Source: DASQFU01 sp035632955
GTDB taxonomy: Bacteria; Eisenbacteria; RBG-16-71-46
NCBI GenBank assembly: GCA_035632955.1
Contig: DASQFU010000065.1
Coordinates: 1-12,929, forward strand
Length of the DNA: 12,929 nt
Reading direction: 5' to 3'
Under the pieces are notes generated by a model that was not told the DNA's origin, ran no database searches, and saw nothing but the letters and a program-made list of their open reading frames with translations. Each line of letters begins with the position of its first letter. Position 1 is the stretch's first letter. This document shows, in pieces, positions 6,100 through 12,816 of this stretch. The position numbers were made by a program, and so were the translations under genes.

Positions 6100-7160
6100 C
6101 GCCTGGTGCGCGCCCGGGCGGCGGCCGGCCGGCTTGCGTTCGAACGCCGGGGGCTCAACGCCCGGCGAACGTCCGCGCGCGTCACCGCCACCGTGCCGCG
6201 GCGGCTCACCGCGACGCTGCCGGCCACGTTCGCGAGCGCCGCCGCAATCCGGGACGTGGCGCCCGCCGCGAGAGCGAGGGTGGCCGCCGCCACCACCGCA
6301 TCGCCGGCGCCGGTCACGTCCACGGCTTCGGGCGCGCCGAAGGCCGCGAGGCTCACGCCGGCGCCGCCATCCCAGAGCGTCAAGCCGTCGCGGCCGCGCG
6401 TGATGATCAGATGCGCGACGCCGGTGCGCCGCCGGATGCGGTTCGCCGCGCGCGCGAGATCGCCGTCCCCGGCGACGTCGATGCCCGCGGCCTGACCGGC
6501 TTCGCCTTCGTTCGGCGTGGCGAGCGTCACGCCGCGATACGCGAGCAGCCGGTAGCGCGCGTCGAGACCAACCACGACGCCGTCGGTGCGCCACGCCCGC
6601 AACGGTTTGCGCGCCAGCTCGGGCGTCACGCTGCCGTAACCGTAATCCGAGAGCACGACCGCGCGTGCGCCGCGGCCGACCTGCTCCAGCGCCGCGCTCA
6701 AGGCGGCGCGGCGCGCGGGTCCGAGCGGGAACGACGCGCCGCGGTCCACGCGCACCACCTGCTGCTGGGCGGTATGGGCGCTGCCGGCGACGATTCGCGT
6801 CTTGACCACGGTCGATCCGCGCTCGTGCTCGAGCAGACCCCGGGTGTCGATCCCGGCCGCTTCGAGATGTGCGCGCAGCTCGCGACCGGCGGCATCGCGG
6901 CCGACCCAGCCGACCACCCGCACGCGCGCCCCGAGCGCCGCCAGGTTGAGCGCGGCGTTCGCAGCACCACCACCGCGGGTCTCACGGTCCTGGTAGTCGA
7001 GAATCAGCACCGGGGCCTCGCGCGAGACGCGCTGCGACAGGCAGCGCCAGTACTCGTCGAGCACGAAATCGCCCCACACCACGGCCGGCACGCCGGCCAT
7101 GCGCTCGACCCACGGCCACAGCCGCGCCGCGGGCGGCATCGGGGCGCGCCGCACGGTCAC
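6096..7160 (-). CDS. hldA: HldA, D-glycero-beta-D-manno-heptose 7-phosphate kinase (PfkB family)
   Basis: Phosphorylates heptose 7-phosphate at C1 in ADP-heptose synthesis. The product has 354 aa from the GTG at 7160. The N-terminus has VVWGDFVLDEYWRC (27-40) and QRVSREAPVLIL (43-54), matching the HldE kinase 'GD.MLD.Y..G...RISPEAPVPV' region with some change. Next comes the PfkB glycine motif GGGAANAALNLAALG (63-77). The PfkB ATP/catalytic signature DVTGAGD is at 281-287, with Asp287 as the probable catalytic base. The last 20 residues are Arg-rich and correspond to the linker of fused HldE. The GTG forms GTGA with the dxr stop. An ATG at 7139 would give 347 aa, and neither start has a good Shine-Dalgarno, so translational coupling to dxr is likely. 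Another PfkB sugar kinase is possible in principle, but the hldC partner makes HldA by far the best call. Confidence 0.92.
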   Translation of the reverse strand: MTVRRAPMPPAARLWPWVERMAGVPAVVWGDFVLDEYWRCLSQRVSREAPVLILDYQDRETRGGGAANAALNLAALGARVRVVGWVGRDAAGRELRAHLEAAGIDTRGLLEHERGSTVVKTRIVAGSAHTAQQQVVRVDRGASFPLGPARRAALSAALEQVGRGARAVVLSDYGYGSVTPELARKPLRAWRTDGVVVGLDARYRLLAYRGVTLATPNEGEAGQAAGIDVAGDGDLARAANRIRRRTGVAHLIITRGRDGLTLWDGGAGVSLAAFGAPEAVDVTGAGDAVVAAATLALAAGATSRIAAALANVAGSVAVSRRGTVAVTRADVRRALSPRRSNASRPAAARARTRR

Positions 7161-8311
7161 GCGCGCACCGCTTCGTCGCGCGCCGCGTCGCGCGCCCACG
7201 CGTCGACGCGCTCGAGCTGCGCCAGCGACTCGACCGGCTCGGAACGATGCCGGGTCACGACCTCCTCGACCACCTCGACGACCTGACCGAGTGCGATCTT
7301 CCCCTCGAGGAACGCCGCGACCGCCACTTCGTCGGCCGCGTTCAGCACGCACGGCGTCGTGCCGCCCGCGCGTCCCGCCGCGCACGCGAGATCGAACGCG
7401 GGGTAGCGGCCGGGCGGCAATGCAGCAATTTCCAGCCCCGCGAGCTGCTCGGGCGAGAGCGCCGGCACGGCCGGCCCCCAGCGTTCCGGCCATGAGAGCG
7501 CGAGCTGGATCGGGAGCTTCATGTCGGCCGGCGCCGCCTGCGCCACCATCGAGCCGTCGCGATACGTGACGAACGCGTGGATCAACGCCTGCGGATGCAA
7601 CACCGCATCGAGCCGATCCCACGGGAGATCGAACAGCACCTGCGCTTCGATCAGCTCGAGACCCTTGTTGAACAGCAGGGCCGAGTCGACCGTGATGCGC
7701 GGGCCCATCGCCCACACCGGGTGGCGCAGCACTTCCTCGCGGGTCGCACGCCGCCAATCCGGGTGGCCGCGCAACGCGCCGCCCGAGGCGGTGAGCGTCA
7801 GCCGTGCGACGTCCTCGGGTCGCCCGCGCAGGCACTGGAACGCCGCGCTGTGCTCGCTGTCGACCGGGATCAGCTCGCCGCCGAGCGCGAGCGCCGCCCG
7901 CACCAGCGCTCCACCGACCACCAGCGTCTCCTTGTTCGCGAGCGCGAGACGCGCGCCGCGTGCAAGCGTCGCGAGCGAGGCGTGCAACCCCGCGGCGCCG
8001 ACGATGCCGTTGACGACCACGTCGCATTCCGTCTCCGCCACCAGGCGCGCCGCGGCGCCGGGTCCGACGAACACGCGAGCGTCTGGGCTTGCCGCGCCGA
8101 GCTCGACTCGCGCCTGCTCCGGATCGGCCGGCGCCTCGAGCGCGAGCGCCACCGGTCGTAGGCGGCGGGCCTGCTCGCACAGGGCCGCGAGCGACGTCGC
8201 GGCGGCGAGCGCCACCGGCCGAGCGCGCTCCGGATACCCGGCGAGCACCGCCAGGGCCTGCACGCCGATCGAGCCGGTCGCGCCCAGCACCGCCACCCGC
8301 TGCAGCGTCAC
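7157..8311 (-). CDS. dxr: DXR, 1-deoxy-D-xylulose 5-phosphate reductoisomerase
   Basis: Converts DXP to 2-C-methyl-D-erythritol 4-phosphate with NADPH, the committed step of the MEP isoprenoid pathway, and so feeds UppS two genes upstream. The 384-aa product has the NADPH-binding GATGSIG (10-16), ALANKETLV (124-132), the metal ligands in PVDSEHSAAFQ (149-159, Asp151 and Glu153), TASGG (174-178), the flexible loop HPVWAMGPRITVDSALLFN (197-215) and NKGLE (215-219), then HPQALIHAFV. All expected active-site positions appear intact. The GTG start overlaps the cdsA stop as GTGA and has GGAG 4 nt upstream. In many bacteria rseP follows dxr directly. Here hldA follows instead, again with a GTGA overlap. 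Confidence 0.97.
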   Translation of the reverse strand: MTLQRVAVLGATGSIGVQALAVLAGYPERARPVALAAATSLAALCEQARRLRPVALALEAPADPEQARVELGAASPDARVFVGPGAAARLVAETECDVVVNGIVGAAGLHASLATLARGARLALANKETLVVGGALVRAALALGGELIPVDSEHSAAFQCLRGRPEDVARLTLTASGGALRGHPDWRRATREEVLRHPVWAMGPRITVDSALLFNKGLELIEAQVLFDLPWDRLDAVLHPQALIHAFVTYRDGSMVAQAAPADMKLPIQLALSWPERWGPAVPALSPEQLAGLEIAALPPGRYPAFDLACAAGRAGGTTPCVLNAADEVAVAAFLEGKIALGQVVEVVEEVVTRHRSEPVESLAQLERVDAWARDAARDEAVRA

Positions 8312-9207
8312 GGGACTCCGAACACGACGATCATCAGGTAGTAAAAGACCACGGGCGCGGCGAAGTACAGGCTGTCGAAGCGGTCCAGGACGCCGCCGTG
8401 TCCGGGAATCAGCTCCGACGAATCGCCGTGCTCCGCGTCGCGCTTGAGCAGAGATTCCACCAGGTCGCCGACTTGAGCGAACACGCCGACCAGCACGCCG
8501 AGCAGCGCCGCGTCGCGCACGTCGAGGTACGGCGCGAACCACGCGCGCGCCACGAACGCGGCGATCACCGCCGCCGCCAAGCCGCCGAACGCGCCCTCCA
8601 CCGACTTGCGCGGCGAGATGCGGGTCCAGGGCCGGTTGCGGCCGAAGACGCGCCCGACCGCATAGGCGCCCGTGTCGCAGCTCCAGGTCACGAGGAACGC
8701 CAGCAGCACGAACGAGGCACCATCGGCGTAGCTCGTGCCGGCGCGCCACGGCAGCTCGCGCAGGAGCACGAGGTGGGCCGACAACCAGCCCACGTACAGA
8801 ACACCGAAGCATGTGACGGCGATATCTTCGACCCTTTGCCGCGCTTCCGGGCGCCGCAGCTCGAGGGCCAGCACCAGCAGCAGCACGGACGTGAGCAGGA
8901 ACGCGACGTGCGGCGTGTGCGGCCGGAGGCATACCCATAGCAGTCCGAGCGCCGCAGCGATCCCGAGCCTGACGTACGGCCGCAAGCCCCGCCGCTGCAT
9001 CATGCGATAGAACTCGGCGAGCCCGAGCGCGACCTGGACGGCGACGAACACCCAGAACGCCCAGCCGCCGGCGCGCGCGAGCAGGATCAGCAGCGGCAGG
9101 AACAGCAGCCCGCTCACCACGCGCAGCGCGAGCGACCAGCGGGAGCCCTTGGCGGCTTTGGCCGGCGGTGCGGCGACCGCGGTCCGCGCCTCTCCCGGCG
9201 CCGTCAA
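8308..9207 (-). CDS. cdsA: CdsA, phosphatidate cytidylyltransferase
   Basis: Inner-membrane enzyme making CDP-diacylglycerol from phosphatidic acid and CTP, the branch point of phospholipid synthesis. The product has 299 aa with about seven or eight hydrophobic segments from residue 25 on. It shows TWSCDTGAYAVGR, the ISPRKSVEGAFGG segment and the C-terminal family signature (about 252-278) ending in PGHGGVLDRFD. Within that signature the otherwise conserved Lys of 'KR-x4-KD' is Gly261 (GGC, checked in the bases), followed by Asp262. All other signature positions fit. The TTG at 9207 is chosen because it forms TTGA with the uppS stop. A weak GGACGGG lies upstream and there is no ATG or GTG near. 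The 20-residue Ala/Lys-rich start before the first membrane helix is plausible. Confidence 0.93.
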   Translation of the reverse strand: MTAPGEARTAVAAPPAKAAKGSRWSLALRVVSGLLFLPLLILLARAGGWAFWVFVAVQVALGLAEFYRMMQRRGLRPYVRLGIAAALGLLWVCLRPHTPHVAFLLTSVLLLVLALELRRPEARQRVEDIAVTCFGVLYVGWLSAHLVLLRELPWRAGTSYADGASFVLLAFLVTWSCDTGAYAVGRVFGRNRPWTRISPRKSVEGAFGGLAAAVIAAFVARAWFAPYLDVRDAALLGVLVGVFAQVGDLVESLLKRDAEHGDSSELIPGHGGVLDRFDSLYFAAPVVFYYLMIVVFGVP

Positions 9208-9941
9208 TCGACCCGTCCGAAGCGGCGCTCGCGCCCCTGGTAGTCGGCGATCGCCTGGAACAGATGCCGGCGCCGGAAGTCGGGCCACAACGTGTCCGTG
9301 ATCCAGAGCTCGGTGTAAGCGAGCTGCCAGAGCATGAAGTTGGAGAGCCGCATCTCGCCGCTGGTGCGGATCAGGAGATCGGGATCGGGCAGCCCCGCCG
9401 TGTACAGGTAGGACGAGACCAGTGTCTCGTCGAGCGGCGCGGCGTTTCCATTCCCGTGGTCGGAGAGCAACCGGCGGATGGCGTCCACGATCTCGCTCCG
9501 GCCGCTGTAGGAAAGCGCCAGGTTGAGCAGCAACCCGTCGCATTCCGAAAGGTAGCGGCGCGTCTCGTCGATCGCGTCGCGCACCAGCGGCGGGAGATCC
9601 TCGAGCCGGCCGAGCACCTCGAGGCGAACGTTGCGCTCGCGCAGTTCGCGGCGCTCGGCCCGCAGGGTGTCGCGCAGGATACGCATCAGGGCCTGCACTT
9701 CGCGCGCTGGCCGGTTCCAGTTCTCGGTCGAGAATGTGTAGAGCGTCAGCACCTCGACGCCCAGGGCCGCGCACCCTTTGACCGCTTCGCGCACCGACTC
9801 GCGGCCGGCGCGATGACCCATCAACCGAGGCACGCCGCGCGCCCGCGCCCACCGCCCGTTGCCATCCATGATGATGGCGATGTGGCGGGGCAGGTTGCCG
9901 CGCGCCTTGAGGACCTCGGCTGTCAGCGTGCGCGTGGGCAA
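9204..9941 (-). CDS. uppS: UppS, isoprenyl (undecaprenyl) diphosphate synthase
   Basis: cis-Prenyltransferase that extends farnesyl diphosphate with isopentenyl diphosphate to make the C55 carrier for peptidoglycan and O-antigen. The product has 245 aa, the normal length. It carries HIAIIMDGNGRWA (20-32) with catalytic Asp26, MGHRAG, LTLYTFSTENWNRP, LGRLEDLP, the SYSGRSEI segment (usually 'NYGGR.EI') and RTSGEMRLSNFMLWQLAYTE, which holds the IPP-binding Arg and Ser. The start is a TTG at 9941, with GGGGA about 6 nt upstream and no in-frame ATG before the first motif. It lies 37 nt after frr and its stop overlaps the cdsA start. This gene opens the nine-gene chain without spacers. Confidence 0.97.
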   Translation of the reverse strand: MPTRTLTAEVLKARGNLPRHIAIIMDGNGRWARARGVPRLMGHRAGRESVREAVKGCAALGVEVLTLYTFSTENWNRPAREVQALMRILRDTLRAERRELRERNVRLEVLGRLEDLPPLVRDAIDETRRYLSECDGLLLNLALSYSGRSEIVDAIRRLLSDHGNGNAAPLDETLVSSYLYTAGLPDPDLLIRTSGEMRLSNFMLWQLAYTELWITDTLWPDFRRRHLFQAIADYQGRERRFGRVD

Positions 9942-9978
9942 GAGCCGTCCCCGGTGGTGTCGCTCCCGGTCGCCCGGA

Positions 9979-10536
9979 TCAGACCTCCATCACCTCGGCC
10001 GTCTTCTTCTTCAGCAGCTCGTCGATGAGCCCGATGTGGTGGTCGGTGAGCTTCTGGACCTCCGCCACCATTCGCTTGGCGTCGTCCTCGGACAGCGTCC
10101 CCGCGTCCTGCTGATGCTTGATGTCCTTGTTCACGTCGTGCCGGACCTGGCGCACGTGAACGCGTCCTTCCTCGGCGAGCTTCGCGACCAGCTTCACCAT
10201 GTCCTTGCGACGTTCCTCGGTGAGCGAGGGGATCGGGATGCGGACGACGGTGCCGTCATCGGTGGGATTGAGCCCGAGATCCGAGGACTGGATCGCCCTG
10301 GCGACGACCTTGACCAGGCCCTTGTCCCACGGCTGCACCACCAGCAGGCGAGGCTCGGGCGCCGAGATCTGTCCCACTTCCTTGAGCGCGACGTGCTGGC
10401 CGTACGCCTCGACGCGAACCATGTCGAGCAGCGCCGGGGACGCCTTGCCGGTGCGGATCCCCGCCAGCTCGCGCCGGGCCGCTTCCAGCGCCTTCTTCAT
10501 GCGTTCGTCGGCAATCGCCACCAACCTGTGGACCAT
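9979..10536 (-). CDS. frr: Ribosome recycling factor (RRF)
   Basis: With EF-G, RRF splits the post-termination ribosome. The 185-aa product is standard length and is recognisable throughout: the domain I helix RMKKALEAARREL, the RTGKASPALLD loop (usually RTGRASP), the small domain II with LLVVQPWDKG and GLNPTDDGTVVRIPIP, and the return to domain I with LTEERRKDMVKL and VNKDIKHQQDAGTLSEDDAKR. The ATG at 10536 is chosen because GGGGAG lies 8 nt upstream, inside the end of pyrH, two bases after the pyrH stop. A second ATG at codon 13 is less likely. pyrH-frr adjacency is nearly universal in bacteria. Confidence 0.98.
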   Translation of the reverse strand: MVHRLVAIADERMKKALEAARRELAGIRTGKASPALLDMVRVEAYGQHVALKEVGQISAPEPRLLVVQPWDKGLVKVVARAIQSSDLGLNPTDDGTVVRIPIPSLTEERRKDMVKLVAKLAEEGRVHVRQVRHDVNKDIKHQQDAGTLSEDDAKRMVAEVQKLTDHHIGLIDELLKKKTAEVMEV

Positions 10537-10538
10537 CG

Positions 10539-11255
10539 TCAGCGCTCCCCGACCAGCGTTCCGACCGGCTCGCCCTCCACCACGCGCAGCAAGTTGCCGT
10601 GTGTGCCCGCGTTGAAAACGACCAGAGGCAGCCGGTTGTCCATGCACAGGGAGATCGCGGTCGAGTCCATGACCTTGAGCCCCCGGTTCAAGATATCGAG
10701 ATAGCTGATGTGAGGGAAGAACGTGGCCGAAGGGTCCAGCTTGGGGTCGCCGCTGTAGACCCCGTCCACCTTGGTCGCCTTGAGGATCACCTCCGAACCG
10801 GTCTCGATCGCGCGCAGCACGGCGGCGGTGTCGGTCGTGAAGTAGGGATTGCCGGTCCCCGCTGCGAGGATCACGATCCGGCCCTTCTCGAGATGCCGGA
10901 CCGCGCGCCGCCGGATGTAGGGCTCGCACACGCGCGCCATCTCGATCGCGGACATGACGCGCGTGTAGCAGCCGCGCTTCTCCAAGGTGTGCTGGAGCGC
11001 CAGGCTGTTGATGACCGTGGCCAGCATTCCCATGGTGTCGGCGCCGACACGGTCCATGCCGCGGGCACTGGCCGCCAGGCCGCGGAAGATGTTGCCGCCG
11101 CCGAGCACGATCCCGATCTGCACGCCGAGCGCGTGGACCTCACGGATCTCGTCCGCCAGGCCACCGATCACGTCCTCGTTGATCCCGTGACCGTCCCGGC
11201 CCGCCAGGATCTCCCCGCTGAGTTTGAGGAGGATGCGCTGGTAGCGCGCGGGCAT
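10539..11255 (-). CDS. pyrH: UMP kinase (bacterial amino-acid-kinase type)
   Basis: Phosphorylates UMP to UDP, first step to UTP and CTP (CTP is also used by CdsA nearby). The 238-aa product shows RILLKLSGE (7-15), the nucleotide loop LGGGNIFRG (51-59), VGADTMGMLATVINSLAL, the phosphate-site segment AAGTGNPYFTTDTAA, KATKVDGVYSGDPKLDP and a C-terminal VVFNAGTHGNLLRVV. These place it in the hexameric PyrH family rather than the eukaryotic-type UMP/CMP kinases. The ATG at 11255 sits two bases after the tsf stop. An AGGAG overlapping that stop gives 5-nt spacing, so the two are coupled. Confidence 0.98.
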   Translation of the reverse strand: MPARYQRILLKLSGEILAGRDGHGINEDVIGGLADEIREVHALGVQIGIVLGGGNIFRGLAASARGMDRVGADTMGMLATVINSLALQHTLEKRGCYTRVMSAIEMARVCEPYIRRRAVRHLEKGRIVILAAGTGNPYFTTDTAAVLRAIETGSEVILKATKVDGVYSGDPKLDPSATFFPHISYLDILNRGLKVMDSTAISLCMDNRLPLVVFNAGTHGNLLRVVEGEPVGTLVGER

Positions 11256-11257
11256 GC

Positions 11258-11854
11258 CTACTCCTGGCCGAGGCGAAAGCGCGAGAAGCGGCGTACGACG
11301 ACGTTCTCTCCGGTCTTGGCGGCCGATTCCTTCACCAGGTCGCCGACCGTCTTCTGGTCGTCGCGAATATACGGCTGCTCCATCAGGCACAGCTCGGCGT
11401 AGAACTTCTCGAGCTTGCCCGCGACGATCTTCTCGAGGATCGCCGGCGGTTTCCCCTGCCCTTCGAGCTGGCCGAGGTAGACGTCGCGCTCGCGCCCGAT
11501 GCGCTCGGCGGGAATCTCCTCGCGCCGCACGTATTCGGCGCCCGCGGCGGCCACCTGTAGCGCGAGATTCCGCACCAGCTCCTGAAACTCCGGGGTGCGC
11601 GCGACGAAGTCGGTCTCGCAGTTGACCTCGATCAGCACGCCGACCCGGTTGCCGGGGTGGATGTAGGCCTCCACCGCGCCCTCGCGCGCGTCCCGGCCGG
11701 AGCGGCCCTCGGCCTTGACCGCGCCGCTCTTGCGCAGCGCGTCGACGGCCTTCTCGACGTCGCCGCCGGACACGGACAGGGCCTTCTTGCATTCCATCAT
11801 TCCGGCCCCGGTGCGGTCCCGGAGCTGCTTCACCTGGTCGGCAGTGATCTGCAT
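11258..11854 (-). CDS. tsf: Elongation factor Ts, short form
   Basis: Guanine-nucleotide exchange factor for EF-Tu. The 198-aa product has the N-terminal UBA-like domain with LRDRTGAGMMECKKAL (11-26) and the core signature VNCETDFVAR. It ends soon after a segment with KLEKFYAELCLMEQPYIRD and TGENVVVRRFSRFRLG. E. coli EF-Ts is about 283 aa with two core subdomains. This protein lacks the second half, as in Thermus and many other phyla where the short form works as a dimer. Start ATG at 11854 with a modest GAGG about 7 nt upstream. It follows rpsB after 72 nt that contain a hairpin. Confidence 0.97.
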   Translation of the reverse strand: MQITADQVKQLRDRTGAGMMECKKALSVSGGDVEKAVDALRKSGAVKAEGRSGRDAREGAVEAYIHPGNRVGVLIEVNCETDFVARTPEFQELVRNLALQVAAAGAEYVRREEIPAERIGRERDVYLGQLEGQGKPPAILEKIVAGKLEKFYAELCLMEQPYIRDDQKTVGDLVKESAAKTGENVVVRRFSRFRLGQE

Positions 11855-11876
11855 GCCATCGCCTCTGCTGTTGGAA

Positions 11877-11906
11877 CGCCCGCTCGAGCCGTGGCACGGG
11901 CGGGCG
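11877..11906 (-). repeat. GC-rich hairpin between rpsB and tsf
   Basis: CGCCCGC (11877-11883) pairs with GCGGGCG (11900-11906). Inside, CCGT (11889-11892) pairs with ACGG (11896-11899) around a 3-base loop, leaving a 5-base bulge on one side. On the minus strand the stem is followed by TTCCAAC, not a run of T, so strong intrinsic termination is unlikely. In E. coli the rpsB-tsf gap holds a partial terminator that lowers tsf relative to rpsB. A similar attenuating or mRNA-stabilising role here is inference. Confidence 0.45.
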
Positions 11907-11926
11907 GGTCGATTGCGTCGAAAGAC

Positions 11927-12700
11927 CTACTTCGCGGCCGCGGCCGGTGCTTCCTCGCTTTCGCTCTCCACTCCTTCGCCGCCGAACGACACGGTTTCCT
12001 GGTCGTGCCCTTCGAGCAGCGTGTTGCGCGCGTCGAGGACCGTGTCCGCCACCATGCCGACGAACAGGCGAATCGAGCGGATCGCGTCGTCGTTGCCAGG
12101 AACCGGGTAATCGATCACGGTCGGATCGCAGTTGGTGTCCACGACGCCCGCGATCGGAACGCCCAGCCGGTTCGCCTCGGCGACCGCGATCTTCTCCTTC
12201 TTCGTGTCGACAATGAACACCAGCGACGGCAGGCCCGGCATCTCCTTGATGCCGGCAAACGCGAACTCGAGGCGTTGGCGCTCGCGCGACAGGCGCGCGA
12301 CTTCCTTCTTCGCCAGCTTCTCGAAGGTGCCGTCGCTCGCCATGCGGTCGAGATCCTTCAGCCGTTTGATGCTGGTGCGGATGGTCTTGAAGTTGGTGAG
12401 CATGCCGCCGAGCCAGCGCTCGGTCACGTAGAACATGCCGCAGCGCGTGGCCTCTTCGGCCACGGTCTGCTTCGCCTGCTTCTTCGTGGCCACGAACAGC
12501 ACGTGGCCGCCGCCGCGCACGGCGCGTTCGATCGCGGCACGCGCATCGGCGACGCAGCGCAGGGTCTTCTGCAGGTCGATGATGTAAATCCCGTTGCGCT
12601 CCATGAAGATGAATTTCTTCATCTGGGGATTCCAGCGCCGGGTCTGGTGCCCGAAGTGAACTCCCGCTTCGAGCAGGTCTTTTATCGTGATGTCCGCCAC
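11927..12700 (-). CDS. rpsB: 30S ribosomal protein S2
   Basis: Binds late to the 30S subunit near the neck and is needed for S1 binding. The 257-aa product has the family opening TIKDLLEAGVHFGHQTRRWN (5-24), then NGIYIIDLQKT, VLFVATKKQA, ERWLGGMLTNFKTI, PSLVFIVDTKKEKIAVAEAN and GVVDTNCDPTVIDYPVPGND, all conserved. The C-terminal 20 residues form an acidic/Ala tail, usual for S2. The start is GTG at 12700, set by GAGGAGG 5 nt upstream and by the family N-terminus. The spacer in front carries a nested inverted repeat. tsf follows, as in almost all bacteria. Confidence 0.98.
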   Translation of the reverse strand: MADITIKDLLEAGVHFGHQTRRWNPQMKKFIFMERNGIYIIDLQKTLRCVADARAAIERAVRGGGHVLFVATKKQAKQTVAEEATRCGMFYVTERWLGGMLTNFKTIRTSIKRLKDLDRMASDGTFEKLAKKEVARLSRERQRLEFAFAGIKEMPGLPSLVFIVDTKKEKIAVAEANRLGVPIAGVVDTNCDPTVIDYPVPGNDDAIRSIRLFVGMVADTVLDARNTLLEGHDQETVSFGGEGVESESEEAPAAAAK

Positions 12701-12705
12701 CGCTT

Positions 12706-12712
12706 CCTCCTC
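12706..12712 (-). promoter_or_regulatory. Shine-Dalgarno site for rpsB
   Basis: GAGGAGG on the minus strand, followed by AAGCG and then GTG at 12700-12698. It confirms the non-ATG start of rpsB. Confidence 0.75.
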
Positions 12713-12739
12713 AAGGGGTTCGTTCCACCGCCCCGGCCT

Positions 12740-12787
12740 TCCGGATGAGCGCTCGACCCTGGGAATCAGGGACCCCGGCGCTCCGGA
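12740..12787 (-). promoter_or_regulatory. Nested inverted repeat in the rpsI-rpsB spacer, possible rpsB leader structure
   Basis: Three 5-bp arms are nested: TCCGG (12740-12744) with CCGGA (12783-12787), AGCGC (12748-12752) with GCGCT (12778-12782), and CCCTG (12757-12761) with CAGGG (12767-12771) around a 5-base loop. The structure fills much of the 116-nt gap between the rpsI stop and rpsB and ends 40 nt before the rpsB GTG. No T-run follows on the minus strand, which argues against a plain terminator. E. coli rpsB has a structured leader through which S2 represses its own operon. The same role here is inference. No clear -35/-10 pair was seen in this gap. Confidence 0.4.
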
Positions 12788-12816
12788 CGGGACGTGCGTT
12801 TTGGTGTTTCGGCCGA

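Noticed and set aside
6090..6105. hldA/hldC as one hldE gene broken by a frameshift
   Set aside because: Each half has its own complete set of motifs, and the ATGA junction matches the other junctions in the cluster. Separate hldA and hldC genes are a known arrangement.
6087..7286. 399-codon plus-strand open frame opposite hldA
   Set aside because: Composition is Arg/Ala/His-rich without motifs, while the minus strand carries intact PfkB motifs across the same bases.
6096..8180. 694-codon and 593-codon readings extending hldA and dxr upstream
   Set aside because: The extensions are shadow frames through dxr and cdsA. Family N-termini (GATGSIG in DXR, the GGGAAN region in HldA) lie at the expected distance from the chosen GTG starts.
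11877..11906. Intrinsic terminators at the rpsB-tsf, rpsI-rpsB and GT4-rseP hairpins
   Set aside because: All three stems lack a following T-run on the transcribed strand, so they are listed as hairpins of uncertain role, not terminators.
11657..12748. 363-codon plus-strand open frame opposite tsf and rpsB
   Set aside because: It covers two universally conserved genes on the other strand and resembles no known family.
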